Shown piece by piece: positions 24,745-37,604 of a DNA stretch of 64,000 nucleotides. Source of the stretch: Nyssa sinensis (taxonomy: Eukaryota; Streptophyta; Magnoliopsida; Cornales; Nyssaceae). Below the pieces are notes generated by a model, which ran no database searches, was not told the DNA's origin, and worked only from the letters and a program-made list of their open reading frames with translations. The stretch is from positions 1-64,000 of the forward strand of contig VIRR01000546.1 of the NCBI GenBank assembly GCA_008638375.1. Reading direction: 5' to 3'. Position 1 is the stretch's first letter. Every line of letters begins with the position of its first letter. Both the position numbers and the translations under genes were made by a program.

Positions 24745-25311
24745 CTAGTAGGAGATCTTCACCATAGAATCTCTTTCTGGCCTGAGATGGGAGGCTATAT
24801 TTTCCAGTGTGTTTGCCTTGGAATTTTGATTTCTTTCAATCTTCTGAATAGTGAATTTGTGGAAAGATTGCTTTAGTAATTCCACCAACCCTGAATACCT
24901 GGTCATTCTACTATCTTTGGTATAATATTTTTCCAAAACTTGACTGATTACAAGCTGAGAGTCAAAAAATGCGTCAAGGTCCAGAGCTTCACATTCTATA
25001 GCTAATTTTAATCCGAGGATAAGTGCTTCATACTCATCTTCATTATTAGAGGCTCTGGATCCCAAGCTAATGACTTTTTCGGTTATGATCCCATCAGGGG
25101 ACTGAAGTATTATACCTACTCCAGAGCCCTTATCTGTGGAAGAATCGTTAGTGTAAAGTAGCCATGCCGAAGTGTCTATAGTGGTTTGGACTTTTGAATG
25201 TTGCGTTCTAATGAATTCAGCTATAAAATCTGCTAATGCTTGAGCTTTGATAGCAATTCGTGGAATGTAAGATATAACAAACTCTCTTAACTCTACTAAC
25301 CACTTAACCAA
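24745..25311 (-). pseudogene. Second (archaeal-type) RNase H of the Tat element
   Basis: An open 188-codon stretch encodes the lead-in (LVELREFVISYIPR and KAQALADFIAEF) followed by an RNase H fold of the archaeal type: WLLYTNDSSTDKGSGVGIIL, then NNEDEYEALILGLKLA (catalytic Glu region), DSQLVISQV and ERNQNSKA near the end. Plant Tat elements carry this extra RNase H after the usual one; it would degrade RNA in RNA-DNA hybrids. The first catalytic Asp, expected in a Y-V-D-G-S-S context, is Asn here (YTNDSS), so activity is doubtful even though the frame is open. Confidence 0.8.
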
Positions 25312-26440
25312 TCATCTAGAAACTTCAAGTTTGCAAATGACCAATTTCAAAGGATATGATGAGGGGATCACGATAGGATGAGTTTGAAAGTATAGTCTAA
25401 GCTTCCAGGTAGATACTACCAAGGCTAAAGCCAATTTTTCAATTTCGGAATACCTTGTCTATGTGTCCAAAAGTGTTTTACTAACATAAAAGACAGGCCT
25501 CTAAACTCCTTTGTCATCTCTAATTAACACAAAGTTGATTGCACTTTGCAACACGGCTAAATATATGAGTAGTTTTTCTCTTGGCACTAGTTTTAAAAGA
25601 AAGTCGGGGGAGGTTAAGTCTTGCTTGAGTTGTAGGAAGGCTTCTTCACATTCAGATGTCCACTCTAGGGCCTTACTCCCTTTCAAAGCTTTAAAAAATA
25701 GGAGGCACTGATCCGTTGATTTAGAGATGAACGTATTTAATGCTGCTATCCTTCCATTTAGCCCATGAATATCTTTCTTAGTTTTGAGGGGTTCCAGATC
25801 AATTAGAGCCTTGATCTGGGTATGATCTGCTTTAATTCCTCTTTGTGAAACCAAGAAACCCAAGAATTTTCCCTCTGTAATCCCAAAGGTACACTTTGAT
25901 GGGTTAAGTTTCATTATGTGCTCCTTTAGGGTGTCGAATGTCTTGGATAAGTGTTAGATGTGATTAGCCTTCCGAGCACTTTTAACGAGCATATCGTCGA
26001 TGTAGACTTTCATTGTATCTCCGATCTAGAGGTCAAACATTTTGTTCACAAGCCTTTGATATGCGGCTCTAGTATTCTTTAGACCGAACGACATTACTCT
26101 ACAACAATAGAGACATTATTTTGATACGAAGGCTGTTTTCTTTTGGCCTGAAGGATACATTTTGATTTGATTGTACCCAGAGTATGCGTCCATGAAACTC
26201 ATGAGTTTGTGACTTGCTATAGCATCAATGAGTTGATCAATTCTGGGAAAAGAAAAACATTCTTTTGGACAAGGTTTATTAAGGTCGGTATAGTCGATGT
26301 AGACTCTCCATTTGCCATTTTTCTTCTTTGCAAGAACTATATTGGCAAGTCATTTGGGGTAAAACATATCTCTTATCATTCCAGCATCTAGCATCCTCTA
26401 GACTTCTTCATTGATGATCTGGTGACATTTTGGGGGCAAA
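25312..26440 (-). pseudogene. Tat reverse transcriptase with first RNase H, decayed
   Basis: On the minus strand the region 26430-25920 gives KKNGKWRVYIDYTDLNKVCP and SYGYNQIKM-like motifs, then VYIDDMLVKS (about 26010-25980), which keeps the catalytic YxDD box. The open stretch 25914-25501 continues the thumb and connection (LNPSKCTFGITEGKFLGFLV) and the start of the first RNase H (INFVLIRDDKG). Stops at about 26035, 25955 and 25500 and others break the frame. The enzyme would copy element RNA into cDNA. Confidence 0.85.
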
Positions 26441-26980
26441 TGTCCTCCTCTTCTGTCTCACGGGAAGATAGTCTGGATCTATCATCAACTTATGAGAAAT
26501 GAAATAAGGATCTACTCCCTCCATATCTCTAGTTTTCCAAGCAAATACTGAAAGATTGGATTTTAAGAATTTAAAAATCTCCTCTTACTTAAAAGGAGAT
26601 AGAGCTGAGCCAATTTGTAAGTACTTCCCCTCTTCTTCAGTGCTGACGAGTACTTTGATGGGTTCCTCTATTGGTTTTACTATACTATCACTTCCTCTTG
26701 GACTTAGTGGTTTATTTATCTCGAAATGACATTCCTCAGCTTCTTGAAGTTCTGGAAAGGGAGAATCCTTCTCCTTATGAGGATACTGTAATTATTATTT
26801 GGAAGATCTTTCTTTGAGTACGAGGGCATGACATTTTTGGGCAGTGGGCTGACATTCCTTGATGGTGAGAACTTTGTCTTTGTGGACATATTTCAGGCAT
26901 TGATGGAGGGTTGAAGTAACTGCCCCCATTTGGTGGATCCAGGGTCTCCCAATAATGACGTTATAAGGAGATTTCGCGTC

Positions 26981-27382
26981 TCAGACCATGAATTTAGAGA
27001 TCAAGGTCTTTTGGTCATCTTCTTCTCCTACTGTGGTCGGTAGATCAATTCTCCCCATTGGGAAGCTGAGGTTCCCTTTGGATTTTGCCATTACAGTAAT
27101 AATAACTCTGATGTCTTTAGAGTTGAGCTTCATATGTTTGAAGGACTCGTACAATAACACATTGGTAGAACTTCCAGTGTCTATAAGAACCTTTCTAATC
27201 TCAATGTTAGCAATTTTGAGTGAGATGACAAGAGCATCGCTATGGGAATAATCTAGCTCAAAGAAATAAATATGAGATTCCGACTTCATCTTTTTCTCAA
27301 TGGACGAGATCTGGATGACGTGGGGCTCTGCCCTTATTTCCCAAGTATATCTTTTTCTGGCCTTGTTAGACATTTCTGCCAT
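26981..27382 (-). pseudogene. Tat aspartic protease segment
   Basis: An open 133-codon stretch contains the protease active-site motif VLIDTGSSTNVLLYESF at about residues 76-92, followed by hydrophobic strands and FPMGRIDLPTTVG. It lies between gag (right) and reverse transcriptase (left) on the minus strand, as expected. It is only the central part of a broken polyprotein; frames on both sides are interrupted. The enzyme would process Gag-Pol. Confidence 0.82.
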
Positions 27383-27899
27383 CGTATTATCAACATAGAG
27401 TACAAAGATGACCTGTTGGTTATTTTGTTGTTGGTAATCATTCCGAACTCCTCTCTGCTCAGACCTCTACTTTGGCCTCTTTTGAGAAGTTTTCTCATCA
27501 CGAGGGTTCTGTTTTTTGTTTTGGAGGATAAATTTTCTCAGTCGTCCCCTTTTGATGAGGTGGTCTATCTCCTACTTCAGAGCTCTGCACTCCCTAGTGA
27601 TGTGCCTCTGTTCTTTATGAAAGTCACAATACTTGTTTCTATTTCTTGAGTTAAGGTTTTTATTTCAGTGGTTCTGGCCAGCTCAGGTTTTCACGAGTTT
27701 GAACCTGTTGGAGTATATGAGTAAGAGAAGTATTTAATGAGGTATAAGTTCCATACCTTCTAGAGCCAGAGTTATTCTTGGCTCTTGATGCCATTCTCTT
27801 GTCGGGACTCTTAGTCCTATTTCTATTGTCCCTATCATCCCTCTTTTGAACCTGCTTGTCCTTCTAAACTTGCTCTTTAGCTTTTTAGAATGAGGCTTT

Positions 27900-29110
27900 T
27901 GTAACTTCAAGATTAATATAATTTCATGCTCTATCCATCAGCGCTGTCATATCGGTAGGGGATTCTTGGTCAAGGAATCCTGAAAGTGTCCAAACCCAAG
28001 GCTTGAAGTGAGGGTGGCCACCAAGAAACTTGAACTACAGTTGGTTATCTCTATAAGTTCAGTATTGAAACGAGCTATGTACTCACGTAGTGACTCCTTT
28101 TGTCTGTTTCACAATCAGCAAGAACTCTGGCCCTTTACTCAGCTTCCTATTTGTTAAGAAGTGATCAAGGAATAGCCTACTGAGCTCATAAAAATTGTTG
28201 ATTGATTTTTGGGGAAGGTTGTGAAACTATTTAAGAGTGGTACCTTTCAGGTTGGTCACAAAAGTTCGACACATAAAGGCATCGGTAGCCCTGTACAGGG
28301 CCATTGTATGCTGATAATGAGATAGATGGTCCCTAGGGTCTTTAGACCCATCGTAGAGAGTGAATTTTGGGACAATAAATTTCTTGGGTCGCTCCTTTGT
28401 CATTATGGCAAAGGTGAATAGTTTAGAGAACCTACCGAGCAATTTACTTAGCTCATCTTGTTCTTAAGGGACATGGAACCTCTTGGTTGAGATCATCTGA
28501 TCTTGGGAGTCCGCTATCTCCTCTACCCTCTGAGGGGCCCTGGGTAGGTTCTGTTGTGCAGTGGGCACCTATTGTTGGTCTTGTCCCATGCTTCCAGGTC
28601 CTGGATTTACAGAGGGAATTTGCTTGGCAGTAACATAGGGGTGCTGCTCTCCCAAGATTGGTAGACGTGGGACTTCGGGAGGCTGAAGTCCTTAGTACGC
28701 TAGATTATCCTTGGAAGTCATTAGGATTAATATTGTTGTTCAACTTTGATAATAGACTGTAGGACAGAACGATAGTATTCCTCTCCCAATAGTTGTCTGG
28801 TTGGGGATCAGTCCTCATATGGACGGTACCATGAGGGTGTACTGGCTGCGCATGGGGCAGCTCCTCATTGTGGGATCCTCCGCCCGTGGTGGCGGAAAGA
28901 GGCTGAGGTCCTCCATAAACAATGTTAGTGGGAGGCTGAGGATTGTTCTGCTGGTTTTGAGCCAGTAAAGGCAGAGCCTATGACGTGGCTGTGAGTTGTT
29001 CTTGCATCTAATCAGACTGTCGTTGAATTTGATCAAGCTGCTGTTGTAGATGAATGGGTGTTTGTCCCCTTCCTCTCCCAACAAGAGACTGATTTTAAAG
29101 GTTCCTTCTA
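27900..29110 (-). pseudogene. Tat gag, decayed
   Basis: The minus strand from about 29110 encodes a Q/P-rich N-terminal part (about 29080-28800). The best conserved part is 28442-28227, FIVPKFTLYDGSKDPRDHL then YQHTMALYRATDAFMCRTFV, the start of the plant retrotransposon Gag domain. It continues with frame breaks to about 27900. The protein would form the virus-like particle in the cytoplasm. Stops occur in every frame. Confidence 0.75.
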
Positions 29111-29191
29111 GGATGAAGGTTTGGGGCCATTAGTCCTCTTAAGAAAAGAAAATACATTTTTGACGAATAAGATGATGAGAACGATCGTCGT

Positions 29192-29208
29192 TCCCACAGA
29201 CAGCGCCA
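29192..29208 (-). other. Primer binding site of the Tat element
   Basis: On the minus strand TGGCGCTGTCTGTGGGA starts 3 bases inside the 5' LTR boundary (29212). It begins with TGG, complementary to a tRNA CCA end. The particular tRNA was not determined. Confidence 0.7.
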
Positions 29209-29211
29209 AAT

Positions 29212-29619
29212 TGATGTTGCTCTTTTCTAGTCTGAAAGCTCTCTCCCCCGAACTACCTATCAAGAACTTGAGATTAGAGGGTCACCAGGAAGGCTCCAGT
29301 GGTAGCCACTTTGATGATAAAGTCAGTAGAGAAATAAATACAGTAATTCAAGAGATGAATTGAACATGAATTGAAAACGTACCTTATAACCTTATTTATA
29401 AGGTATAGATTTCCCAAGTTGAATAAGATTAGGAGCCATGAAAGTAAGGATTCAAAGATATCCGAAGATAGTAGTTACCATATTGGATTCTATTTTCTTA
29501 TTCTGAAGCGGTAGTTTATAGAAGGCGGTAACAAGTTTGGAACCCGTCACCTCTAAACCCTCCGCGCCTGGTTGATTTGGATAAAATAACTTTATCATGA
29601 TCTGTACTCTGAAGAACTC
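29212..29619 (-). repeat. 5' LTR of the Tat element, first part
   Basis: It starts TGATGTTGCTC like the LTR at 19962 and breaks off after CTGTACTCTGAAGAACTC, where the Athila-like element is inserted. AACTC at 29615-29619 is the target duplication. The remainder resumes at 41680. Confidence 0.9.
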
Positions 29620-32600
29620 TGATGAGTGCGCAAAAGTGCAATCTAAATACCATATTATTAGATTAAAATGCTAGAATGTAACCCTATTATGAGAGCATAA
29701 TGTTTAATATTTTTAATTCCTTCATATTTAGTTTTATGATATATTCTCTATTTAAGTGAGTTAATTAATATATTTATTGAATTAGGAAAGCATTGAAGGT
29801 AAAAAAAGGGCTATGGAGAATATTGTGCAATTTTCAGTTTTTAGGCAGATTCGATCCATAGAATTTCAATTGAGATTTGGATAGCGTTAGAGTTTTAGAA
29901 TGAGAAAGTGATATTCATGAAGTTTTTAGAGGACGTCTTGGGCTTTTCAAAAAGGTCTGGTTTGCAAAAATCTGAGTTCGTTTGCGCCTCCAAACAGTGT
30001 TTCAAAGATAGGCCTAGAAAACTGCTTCGAACTTATCTGACCAGCCAACTTCAAGGGCCATAACTTAAACTTCCAAAGTCCAAATTAGGTGATTTTTAAG
30101 ACTAGAATTATCTAATCATCCAAGGCTACAACTTCCATGAGAACTCGAGTCAAGATTTAGTCGTTATCTGATAGAAAATAGAGCGTAAAGGTGGTAGCTA
30201 TGGCATGTGCGGCTGGAAAAGAAAAAGAAAAAAAAACAAAAAAGGAGGCTTGTACGGTTGCATGGCAGATTGAAGGAAAAAAAAAAGAAAAAAAAATAAA
30301 TTTTGAAAAGTCAAGGATGGTGGGCTTGGGGACAAGTCACAAAAGGAAAGAAATAAAAGAAAAGACAGAAAAAATTGAAGTTTGAAAAGTCAAATGGCAA
30401 AGCAAGAAGAGTGGGGCCCGGCGCTGAATTAAGCAAAAGAGAAAAAAAGCAGAAGTTAAAAGTTGAGGCACCGTTGGCCTGGGCAAGGGGTTGGTCCATG
30501 CGCGCTGGGTCTTGGGCTGACGCAAGAGAAAAGCAAATGGGCTGACGTGGGCCGTGCTGTTAATTGTGGTATAGGCAATTGTTTTAATGGAAAGGGACCT
30601 GCGGCTAATTGAAAAAGAGAAAATAGTAAACAGAACAAAAAAAAAATAAAAGGAGGGAGCGGCGCTGAAAAGAAATTCTGGGGCTGAGAAGAATCCGCAG
30701 CGACTCTATGGCTCAGTTTTTCTTCGTGAAATTTATGTTGTTCGTCTTGTACATAGGTTGTCACGATTCGAATTCTAGCGAACCTAAGGAGCGAGTAACG
30801 AGACAAGGAAAAATAAAATAATAACGAAATAAAGTACAATCAAAGACATTTCAAACACTAACCAAATTCTCTGTTCTGTACAATCCCTAGGGCCTTGCCC
30901 CTTGTTTTTCATAATAAACACGGTGTTTTACACACTTAACAGTCCTTTAATTTTTCAGAAAATTTTGATAGAACCTCCTTTATTTTTAGAGCCTTTTTCT
31001 CCCTGATAATCACAATACATCATATATATATATATATATATATACAAACACGTCACAATCCATCCTCACTCGATAGCCACAATTCATGAAAATTAAACAC
31101 GCATTCTTTTCCTTTAACATATATACATATAAGATACACTCAACAGTTATCTTCTAAATACTGTTTGGCCTTAAGCCTTTATATTACACAAGTGTACTCC
31201 AAGGGCTAAATACTCTTCCAAATTTATTTCCTCTCGTTTCTCCAAGACTTCATCAAGTCCCACGTACCAGGAGCTTTATCTGAAACCTGTGCCTACGTAT
31301 GGGTTAGCACTAACATGCTGGTATGATATAATACTAATGCAAGGAACAAAATGTAAGGCGTGGCATGTGCAAGTGTACATTTATCTCTACATGTTTTCTA
31401 AATCATCCTAGCAATGTAATGACCATAATCCACATGCTTTCCAGATTACTCAACAATACAATAGGAATAATCCACATGTTATCCCAATCATCCTGATAAT
31501 GTAACGGCAGTAATCCACGTATCATCCAAATTATCCAAATAATGTAACAGCAGTAACCCACATGTCATCCAATCATTCAAACAATATAACAGCAAGAGTC
31601 CCCATGTCTATGCAATGTGATAATGCACCCACGCAAACTCTATGCCACATCCATGTCAACTCTATACCATCATGTCAACTCTATGCATCTCATGTCAACT
31701 CTATGCCATGTCCATGCCTCATTTTACGGACCCTCCCCGACGGACATGAGTAACCAAGTATGTCTCATTTTACGGACCTTTCCCGAATGACATGAGTAAC
31801 CAAGTATGCACAACACCAAGTGCTCAACTCACACTATGTTTCCAAGGAATCACACACTATGCCAAATGCCATGATTCCACCATGCAATGCCACAATCTCA
31901 ACAAAACATTTCTTGCCAACACATGCAGTATGCTTTAAATAATGCAGCAAATTTAAAGCAATAATACCTTCTACATCTCAAGACTTCTTCCACAAGTCTG
32001 TATGCTATAAGCAATCAAATTAAACACATACTCGATTCACGCATTCACAATCTCATCAATACACAAAGAACACATGATTCCATAAAGCACTCTCATACAT
32101 GAAACTATCACACTTTCCGAAACACATGATATATCAACACGAATGTAAGCCAAACATAATAATCCAAACACAGAGGTAAGATCCATCTTCATTACAGCAA
32201 CAAATCATCAAATAATTTAAAACACATATCAGAGTACGCGAGTTATCAGTTCTAGGTTCTTTAAGCAATTATATCCTACGTGATTTCCAAATCATCAAAT
32301 CAACACATGTATAAATCAATCAACATGCAAACCATTCCTAAACTTAATCCTATTCCTTACTTAGCAAAATATCATACTTGACTAGGGCGTATTTCAACCC
32401 TAGAAAGCTGTGTCCACTACTCAGTCAAACCAATCAGTGAATAGCTCAGCCCTCGTACCTTATCTGTCTAGGAGATCAAACCATCTACTCCTTTCTCGTC
32501 AGTGTTCCTTTGACTGGCTGCGGTTAATGTTCCACCAGCACTAAACTTGCCATTTAATAACTGCTTCGGGTTCGGCTAAAAGTCTAACCCAATTGAGATC

Positions 32601-34071
32601 CAACTGATTTGAGCCATTCTCAACTAACCCATAACTAATAGGACTAACTTTAGATCTAATCTCAACCATAAATTGTAAGGCCTCAAATTTCAATCCAAAA
32701 TCTTGTAGTTATAGCCAAAAATTTGGAAGCTAGAGTCACTCACTTGATAATCCAGTACCTGAAGTGATGGAACCCAAAATATGTATAAAAATCCATTCTA
32801 GCTTCCCAACCTCTTTAGACTTGGCTTCAATCAAATCCCCAAGTGAAAATGGGAACAGCTCTATGTAACAACCCCCAAACAGGGAAAACAGCTTCAATGC
32901 AAAACCACTAGCTTCTTATTTTCCTGATCAATGACTCCTAATAGATTACAACAGTACAAGCCTCCAATTACTGGATGCCGACCACGGCTGAAGTCCATTC
33001 TGCTTCAGTTTCATCAAGTTCCTCAACATAAATCAATTTCCAATATATATACTTATATATACATACATCTCTCCAAAATCAGCTCCTTTTATTCAAGTTA
33101 ATTTGATCAAGAACCTTACCATTCTCTGTTTCTTACTAATTTAACCCGATAGTAACAGTAGCACTAAAACCATTTAAAATCTCCAAATTCAGGTATATAA
33201 AATCTGCACTAAAACCACTTAAAATTCCCAAATTCAAGTATTTAAAAATCTGCTGCTTCATATCTAAAATTAACATGCACAAACCCATTAAATTGTTGTT
33301 TCAGATCTGAAATCAACGTGAATTTAGCCCATCAAAGTGTTGCTAGAACACTGCTGCAGCAGCTCTTTCTCTGCTGCTAAAACGCTGCTGCCTTCCCCCA
33401 TGAACGCCATTAATCTGATCTCAAACTCACAACAATAGGGTACATTGATCATCTCCAAAATAGGATCAATCCCAACAACATTCAGAGCATCTCCGTGAAT
33501 AGCCCCTGTTCTCTTACCATTCTTTCCCCCGCACAACATAAAGGTCCAACGATCACCTCCAAACACAGCCGGATCACAAATCCGACCTGCTCAATCTCAA
33601 TTTGACGGACCCATTTAGCCGCAAATATCCCAGCCTCGAGATCTAACTCAGCGACCAAGCACTGAACCCGAGATCCCACCTTCATGTCGAGCTTATCATG
33701 TTCTTCTCAACCGCATCTCTGTTCCAATTTTAGCCGCAGTTCCTCTTTCTCTTTCTATTGCCTTATCTATTCTTTATTTCTTTTATTTTTTTTTTTCTAG
33801 CTTCTTCAAGAAGCTTTTCCAATAATATATATATATATATATATATATCCTTACTTGCATATAATATGTGTAGTCATTTTATGATATATCTTTTCATAGT
33901 TAATATTTTATTCCATAAAATATTAAATTATAACATGCCAACAAAGCCGATAATTTATTCTGCCAACATTGGGTCCCTGTCAAGGACTTACTTATTTTCA
34001 TATAATTTTTTTCATAATTAATTATTTGTATCAGTCCATTTGTCTATCTCAGTTCTCAGTTGACTGGACTA

Positions 34072-34122
<51 letters not shown>

Positions 34123-34960
34123 TTTTTTTGCCTAATTTATTTTTAATGGTCCGGACTAATTTCATATTTTCTAATAATTAATCCCATCATGGCTCACAGC
34201 CCTATCGGCAAAATGAAAAATTTATCCTCAATTTTTTTCATGTCTCTACATGGGTAATGAAATTTTTGAGTGGGGTTGGGGATGAACTTGCACATTAGAT
34301 GGTTATTTTAATTTATTTTTTTATTCCTGTACGTGGTTTTCATGTATTAAATTCTTTGGTTGTCATTCTCAATTTATTATTGGGTTTTCTTTTTCGAATA
34401 ATTAAAGGGTTTCAGTTTGTTTATAGATTCAGTCATATTTTTTCTATTGAATGGATTAATGCTTTGATTATTTTTGGAACAATTAATTATTTATATTGAT
34501 TCAATTCTTTGCTGCAATATTGCTCGTTGGGTATATTGTCATCGTTGGATTTTCTCAATGTGAATAATAATTTGAGTAATTTAAAAGTGATGAATGATTT
34601 TTCAAAGGTTACTTTCAGTTTAATTTTGGTTCATAATTTTATATCTTCCGATTGAGATTTCGGAATTTAAATTCTCAATTGAGTTATCAACGAATTAAAA
34701 ATAATTAAATACCAGATATGTGCAAGGGATTCCCGAAGCTCTATTGTTCGTTAAATTTGAGTACTTTGTCCGTTAATCAGTTTGTTTAATTTTTATTTGC
34801 ATTCAAAATCACTTTTTATATTTTTATTTTCTCGTGAAGCGTTTAATATTTTTCTTTAATTTCAGAAACTTTCTATTATTCTTTTAATTTTGTCTCCCTG
34901 TGGAATCGACACCCCCCAAAGCTACATTACAACTACCGCGTTATTCTTTGGGCGTAATCA
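29620..34960 (+). repeat. 5' LTR of the Athila-like element, split by a solo LTR
   Basis: It starts TGATGAGTGCGCAAAAGTGC and ends GGGCGTAATCA, the same ends as the 3' LTR at 39802-41674. It contains the insert 30759-34250; without it (and one 5-bp duplication) it is about 1844 bp, close to the 1873 bp of the 3' LTR. Minus-strand frames of 60-130 codons in both LTR copies are repeat by-products. Confidence 0.92.
30759..34250 (-). mobile_element. Tekay-like solo LTR inside the Athila-like 5' LTR
   Basis: A 3492-bp LTR runs from TGTCACGATTCGAATTC (left) to CATGTCTCTACA (right). It is flanked by TAGGT (30754-30758) and TGGGT (34251-34255), a 5-bp duplication with one mismatch. The 3' LTR of the host element at about 40960 shows the unoccupied site. 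Ends and internal blocks match the LTR at 52605-61512. It contains a TA run (33826-33848) and a (TTA)n array (34071-34131). No internal domain remains. Confidence 0.88.
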
Positions 34961-34965
34961 AATTT

Positions 34966-34982
34966 TGGCGCCGTTGCTGGGA
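34966..34982 (+). other. Primer binding site of the Athila-like element
   Basis: TGGCGCCGTTGCTGGGA lies 5 bases after the 5' LTR end at 34960. It closely resembles the TGGCGCCGTTGCCGGGG site typical of Athila elements. Confidence 0.8.
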
Positions 34983-35065
34983 AGACGGTAGAAGAATCAG
35001 TAGATAGTTTTTCTTTTCAGCAGTTTGTAAAGGCGGTAACTTTGTTCCCTTCCTTTTACTTGCTG

Positions 35066-35067
<2 letters not shown>

Positions 35068-35120
<53 letters not shown>
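35068..35120. repeat. (ATT)n microsatellite
   Basis: About 17 copies of ATT/TTA lie in the leader between the primer site and gag of the Athila-like element. Confidence 0.95.
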
Positions 35121-35121
<1 letters not shown>

Positions 35122-35299
35122 TTATTCATTTTCTTTTATTTATTTAATTTTTTTTATTGTCATCTTGCATGCATAATAGGTGTAGGGACGCATTAGATCG
35201 ATTTGCTTATAGGCCTGTGTTAGAGTTAGATTTAGAGTTTAATTTTTCTTGTTTTTCTAATTTTTTTTTTTTTTTGATAATTCGTCCAATTCTAAAAAT

Positions 35300-36715
35300 A
35301 TGGGTGAACACGAGGATCAACCCACTAGGACCCTTTAGGATTACCTCTACCCTACATGCACAGCCACACCATCATGCATCATGTTTCCACCCAATATTCG
35401 TCAAATTGATGTTAAAACGGGGGTGATACAATTACTCCCTACATTTCATGGTTTGGAAAATGAAAATCCATATGTGCACATTAGGGAGTTTGAAGAGGTA
35501 GTTGCGACTTTCCATAGTCAAAATGCAACACAAGACATTGTGAGACTTAAGTTCTTTCCTTTTTATTTGAAGGATCGAGCTAAGAGTTGGCTATACTCAC
35601 TGAGACCACGGCCGATTGGATTATGGAATGAGATGACTCAGATTTTCTTTACTAAATACTTTCTCCAACATAAGACCAATGCTTTAAAAAGACAGATTTC
35701 TACTTTTTCACAAAAGGACAGTGAGATTTTATATCAGTCTTGGGAGAGATTTAAGGAGTTATTGAGTATGTGCCTTCACCATGGGTATGAGAGTTGGTGT
35801 GTAGTGAGTTATTTCTATGAGGGACTTACATCTAGAGAGCGCCAATTTGTAGAGATGATGTGTAATGGTGAGTTTTTGCAGAAAGATCCTGATGAGGCCA
35901 TAGAGTACCTTAATGAGCTTACTGAAAAAGCTCACACTTGGACAAGACCTAGTGCTCTTAAGAGCACAAATAGGTCACGACCTATAGGGAACCAAAATAA
36001 TGGGGGAATTTACCATCTTAGGGAAGAGGATAACTTGAAAGCTAAGGTTGAGACACTCACTAGGGAGTTAGAGATGCTAAAGGCTAGAGACATAAAGCCA
36101 ACACACTTGGCTAATCATGCAGAGTCTTTTAGACCATGTTTTGTGTGTGGTAGGGTAGGTCACCTTGCCCAAGAATGTCCCACACTTGCTGAGATGAGAG
36201 GGATGTATGAGGACCAATGTAATACCTTAGGTATGTACAAGAAGCCTTTCACACCCTACTCTGAGGCTTACAATCCGGGGTGGCATAATCACTCCAATTT
36301 TAGCTGGAAGTCTGAAAACCAACCACCTACACCACCACCTACACAGCCTCTTAGATCATATCCTACACCATATCATGCACCATTTCATGCATCTTCATCT
36401 TCTAAGAGTTTTTTAGAAGACACTTTGCAGGCATTTATTGAAGCACAGGGTAAAACTAACCAAAAGTTTAAATCTTTGATTACGTAGGTTATGGAAGAAA
36501 ACAAGAAGATAAAGAGCCAAGTGTCCAAATTGATGAGCTCTTTGAGTATGAATGAGCGAGGTAAATTCCCTTCTCAAGCTCAGTCCACACCTCATGGTCA
36601 ACACATGGCACAAGAAAATTTGAAGGATGTGAACGCCATTGTGACTCGAAGTGGTAAGTCCTTACACATCCCTAACAATGGACAAATCAGAGGATGTGGA
36701 AAAGGATCAAGATAG
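35300..36715 (+). pseudogene. Athila-like gag, nearly full length, two stops
   Basis: The likely start is ATG 35300 (MGEHEDQPTRTL), followed by an in-frame TAG at 35336-35338. From 35381 a 368-codon open stretch carries the Gag core (LLPTFHGLENENPYVHIREF, FFPFYLKDRAKSWLYSL, EILYQSWERFKELL), a coiled-coil stretch (LKAKVETLTRELEMLKA) and a CCHC zinc knuckle (CFVCGRVGHLAQEC) for RNA binding. A stop at 36485-36487 is followed in the same frame by VMEENKKIKSQVSKLMSSL to 36715. Both stops look like single-base changes. The protein would form the particle shell and package element RNA. Confidence 0.88.
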
Positions 36716-36866
36716 TAGCAATGCTGACCTGCCCAAGGAACCAGAGGTGACAAAGAGCTATGTTAAGGTACCATTTCCACAAGCTTTAAAATCAACCAAG
36801 TGAACTTTGGATCCTAACAATGAAATCCTAGAAAATCTTAGGTAGGTAAAAATCAATCTTCCTCTT

Positions 36867-37601
36867 TTGCATGTGATTAAACAAGTTCCTACTTATGCAA
36901 AAGTTCTTAAAGATTTGTGCACAGTTAAGAGGAAGCACTATGTGAAGAAGACAGCATTCCTGACACAACAAGTTAGTGCTCTAATTGAGCAGAGGATTCC
37001 TCCCAAGTACAAGGATCCTGGTTGTCCAACTATTGCCTGCAACATTGGAAATCATGAGTTTGGGCAAGCTTCGCTTGATTTAGGAGCTAGTGTGAATTTA
37101 ATGCCTTATTCTATTTATTTGCAGATGGGGTTGGGAGAGATCAAACCAAATTTTGTGGTATTGCAATTGGCTGACCGTTCAGTCAGAGCGCCACGGGATG
37201 TGGTAGAGGATGTTCTGATTCAAGTTGATAAATTTTATTCTCCTGTTGATTTTATAATCCTTGACAATAGCTCTGTTGTTGACTCTACATAAAAAATTTC
37301 TTTGATTTTAGGTAGGCCTTTCATTGCTACTGCTAATGCTCTTATTAATTGTAGGAATGGACTCATGAAGCTATCTTTTGGGAACATGACTCTCGAGGTG
37401 AATATCTTTCATGTTGCAAAACAGCTAGAAGAGGAGGATGAGAGCTGCCAGATGTACATGATTGACTCACTCATGGATAGGGGAATTCCTGCAACTCATG
37501 ATTCTGACCCCCCTGAGCATTTTCTTGTTAATTCTGAGTTTAATTATATTTCTAATCCATCTGATGTGGTTGATGTTTGTGTTATTTTTTACAGAACTTA
37601 G
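36867..37601 (+). pseudogene. Athila-like aspartic protease
   Basis: There are two open pieces. 36867-37292 contains EQRIPPKYKDPGCPTIACNI and the active-site motif SLDLGASVNLMPYS, the DLGAS form usual in Athila. After a stop at 37290-37292, 37302-37601 continues with LGRPFIATANALINCRNGLM, the second hallmark loop. The protease would cleave the polyprotein. The upstream junction to gag (36716-36866) is out of frame. Confidence 0.85.
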
Positions 37602-37604
37602 GAT

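Noticed and set aside
28815..29363. Frames around the Tat leader
   Set aside because: Out-of-frame shadows of the decayed gag and of the primer-site/LTR boundary.
30311..30839. Minus-strand frames shared with 40281-40848, seemingly conserved
   Set aside because: The two regions are the two LTRs of the same element, so the similarity reflects LTR duplication, not protein conservation.
33324..33685. Minus-strand frames of 67-80 codons
   Set aside because: Lie inside the Tekay-like solo LTR; no domain and not shared as open frames by the other LTR copies.
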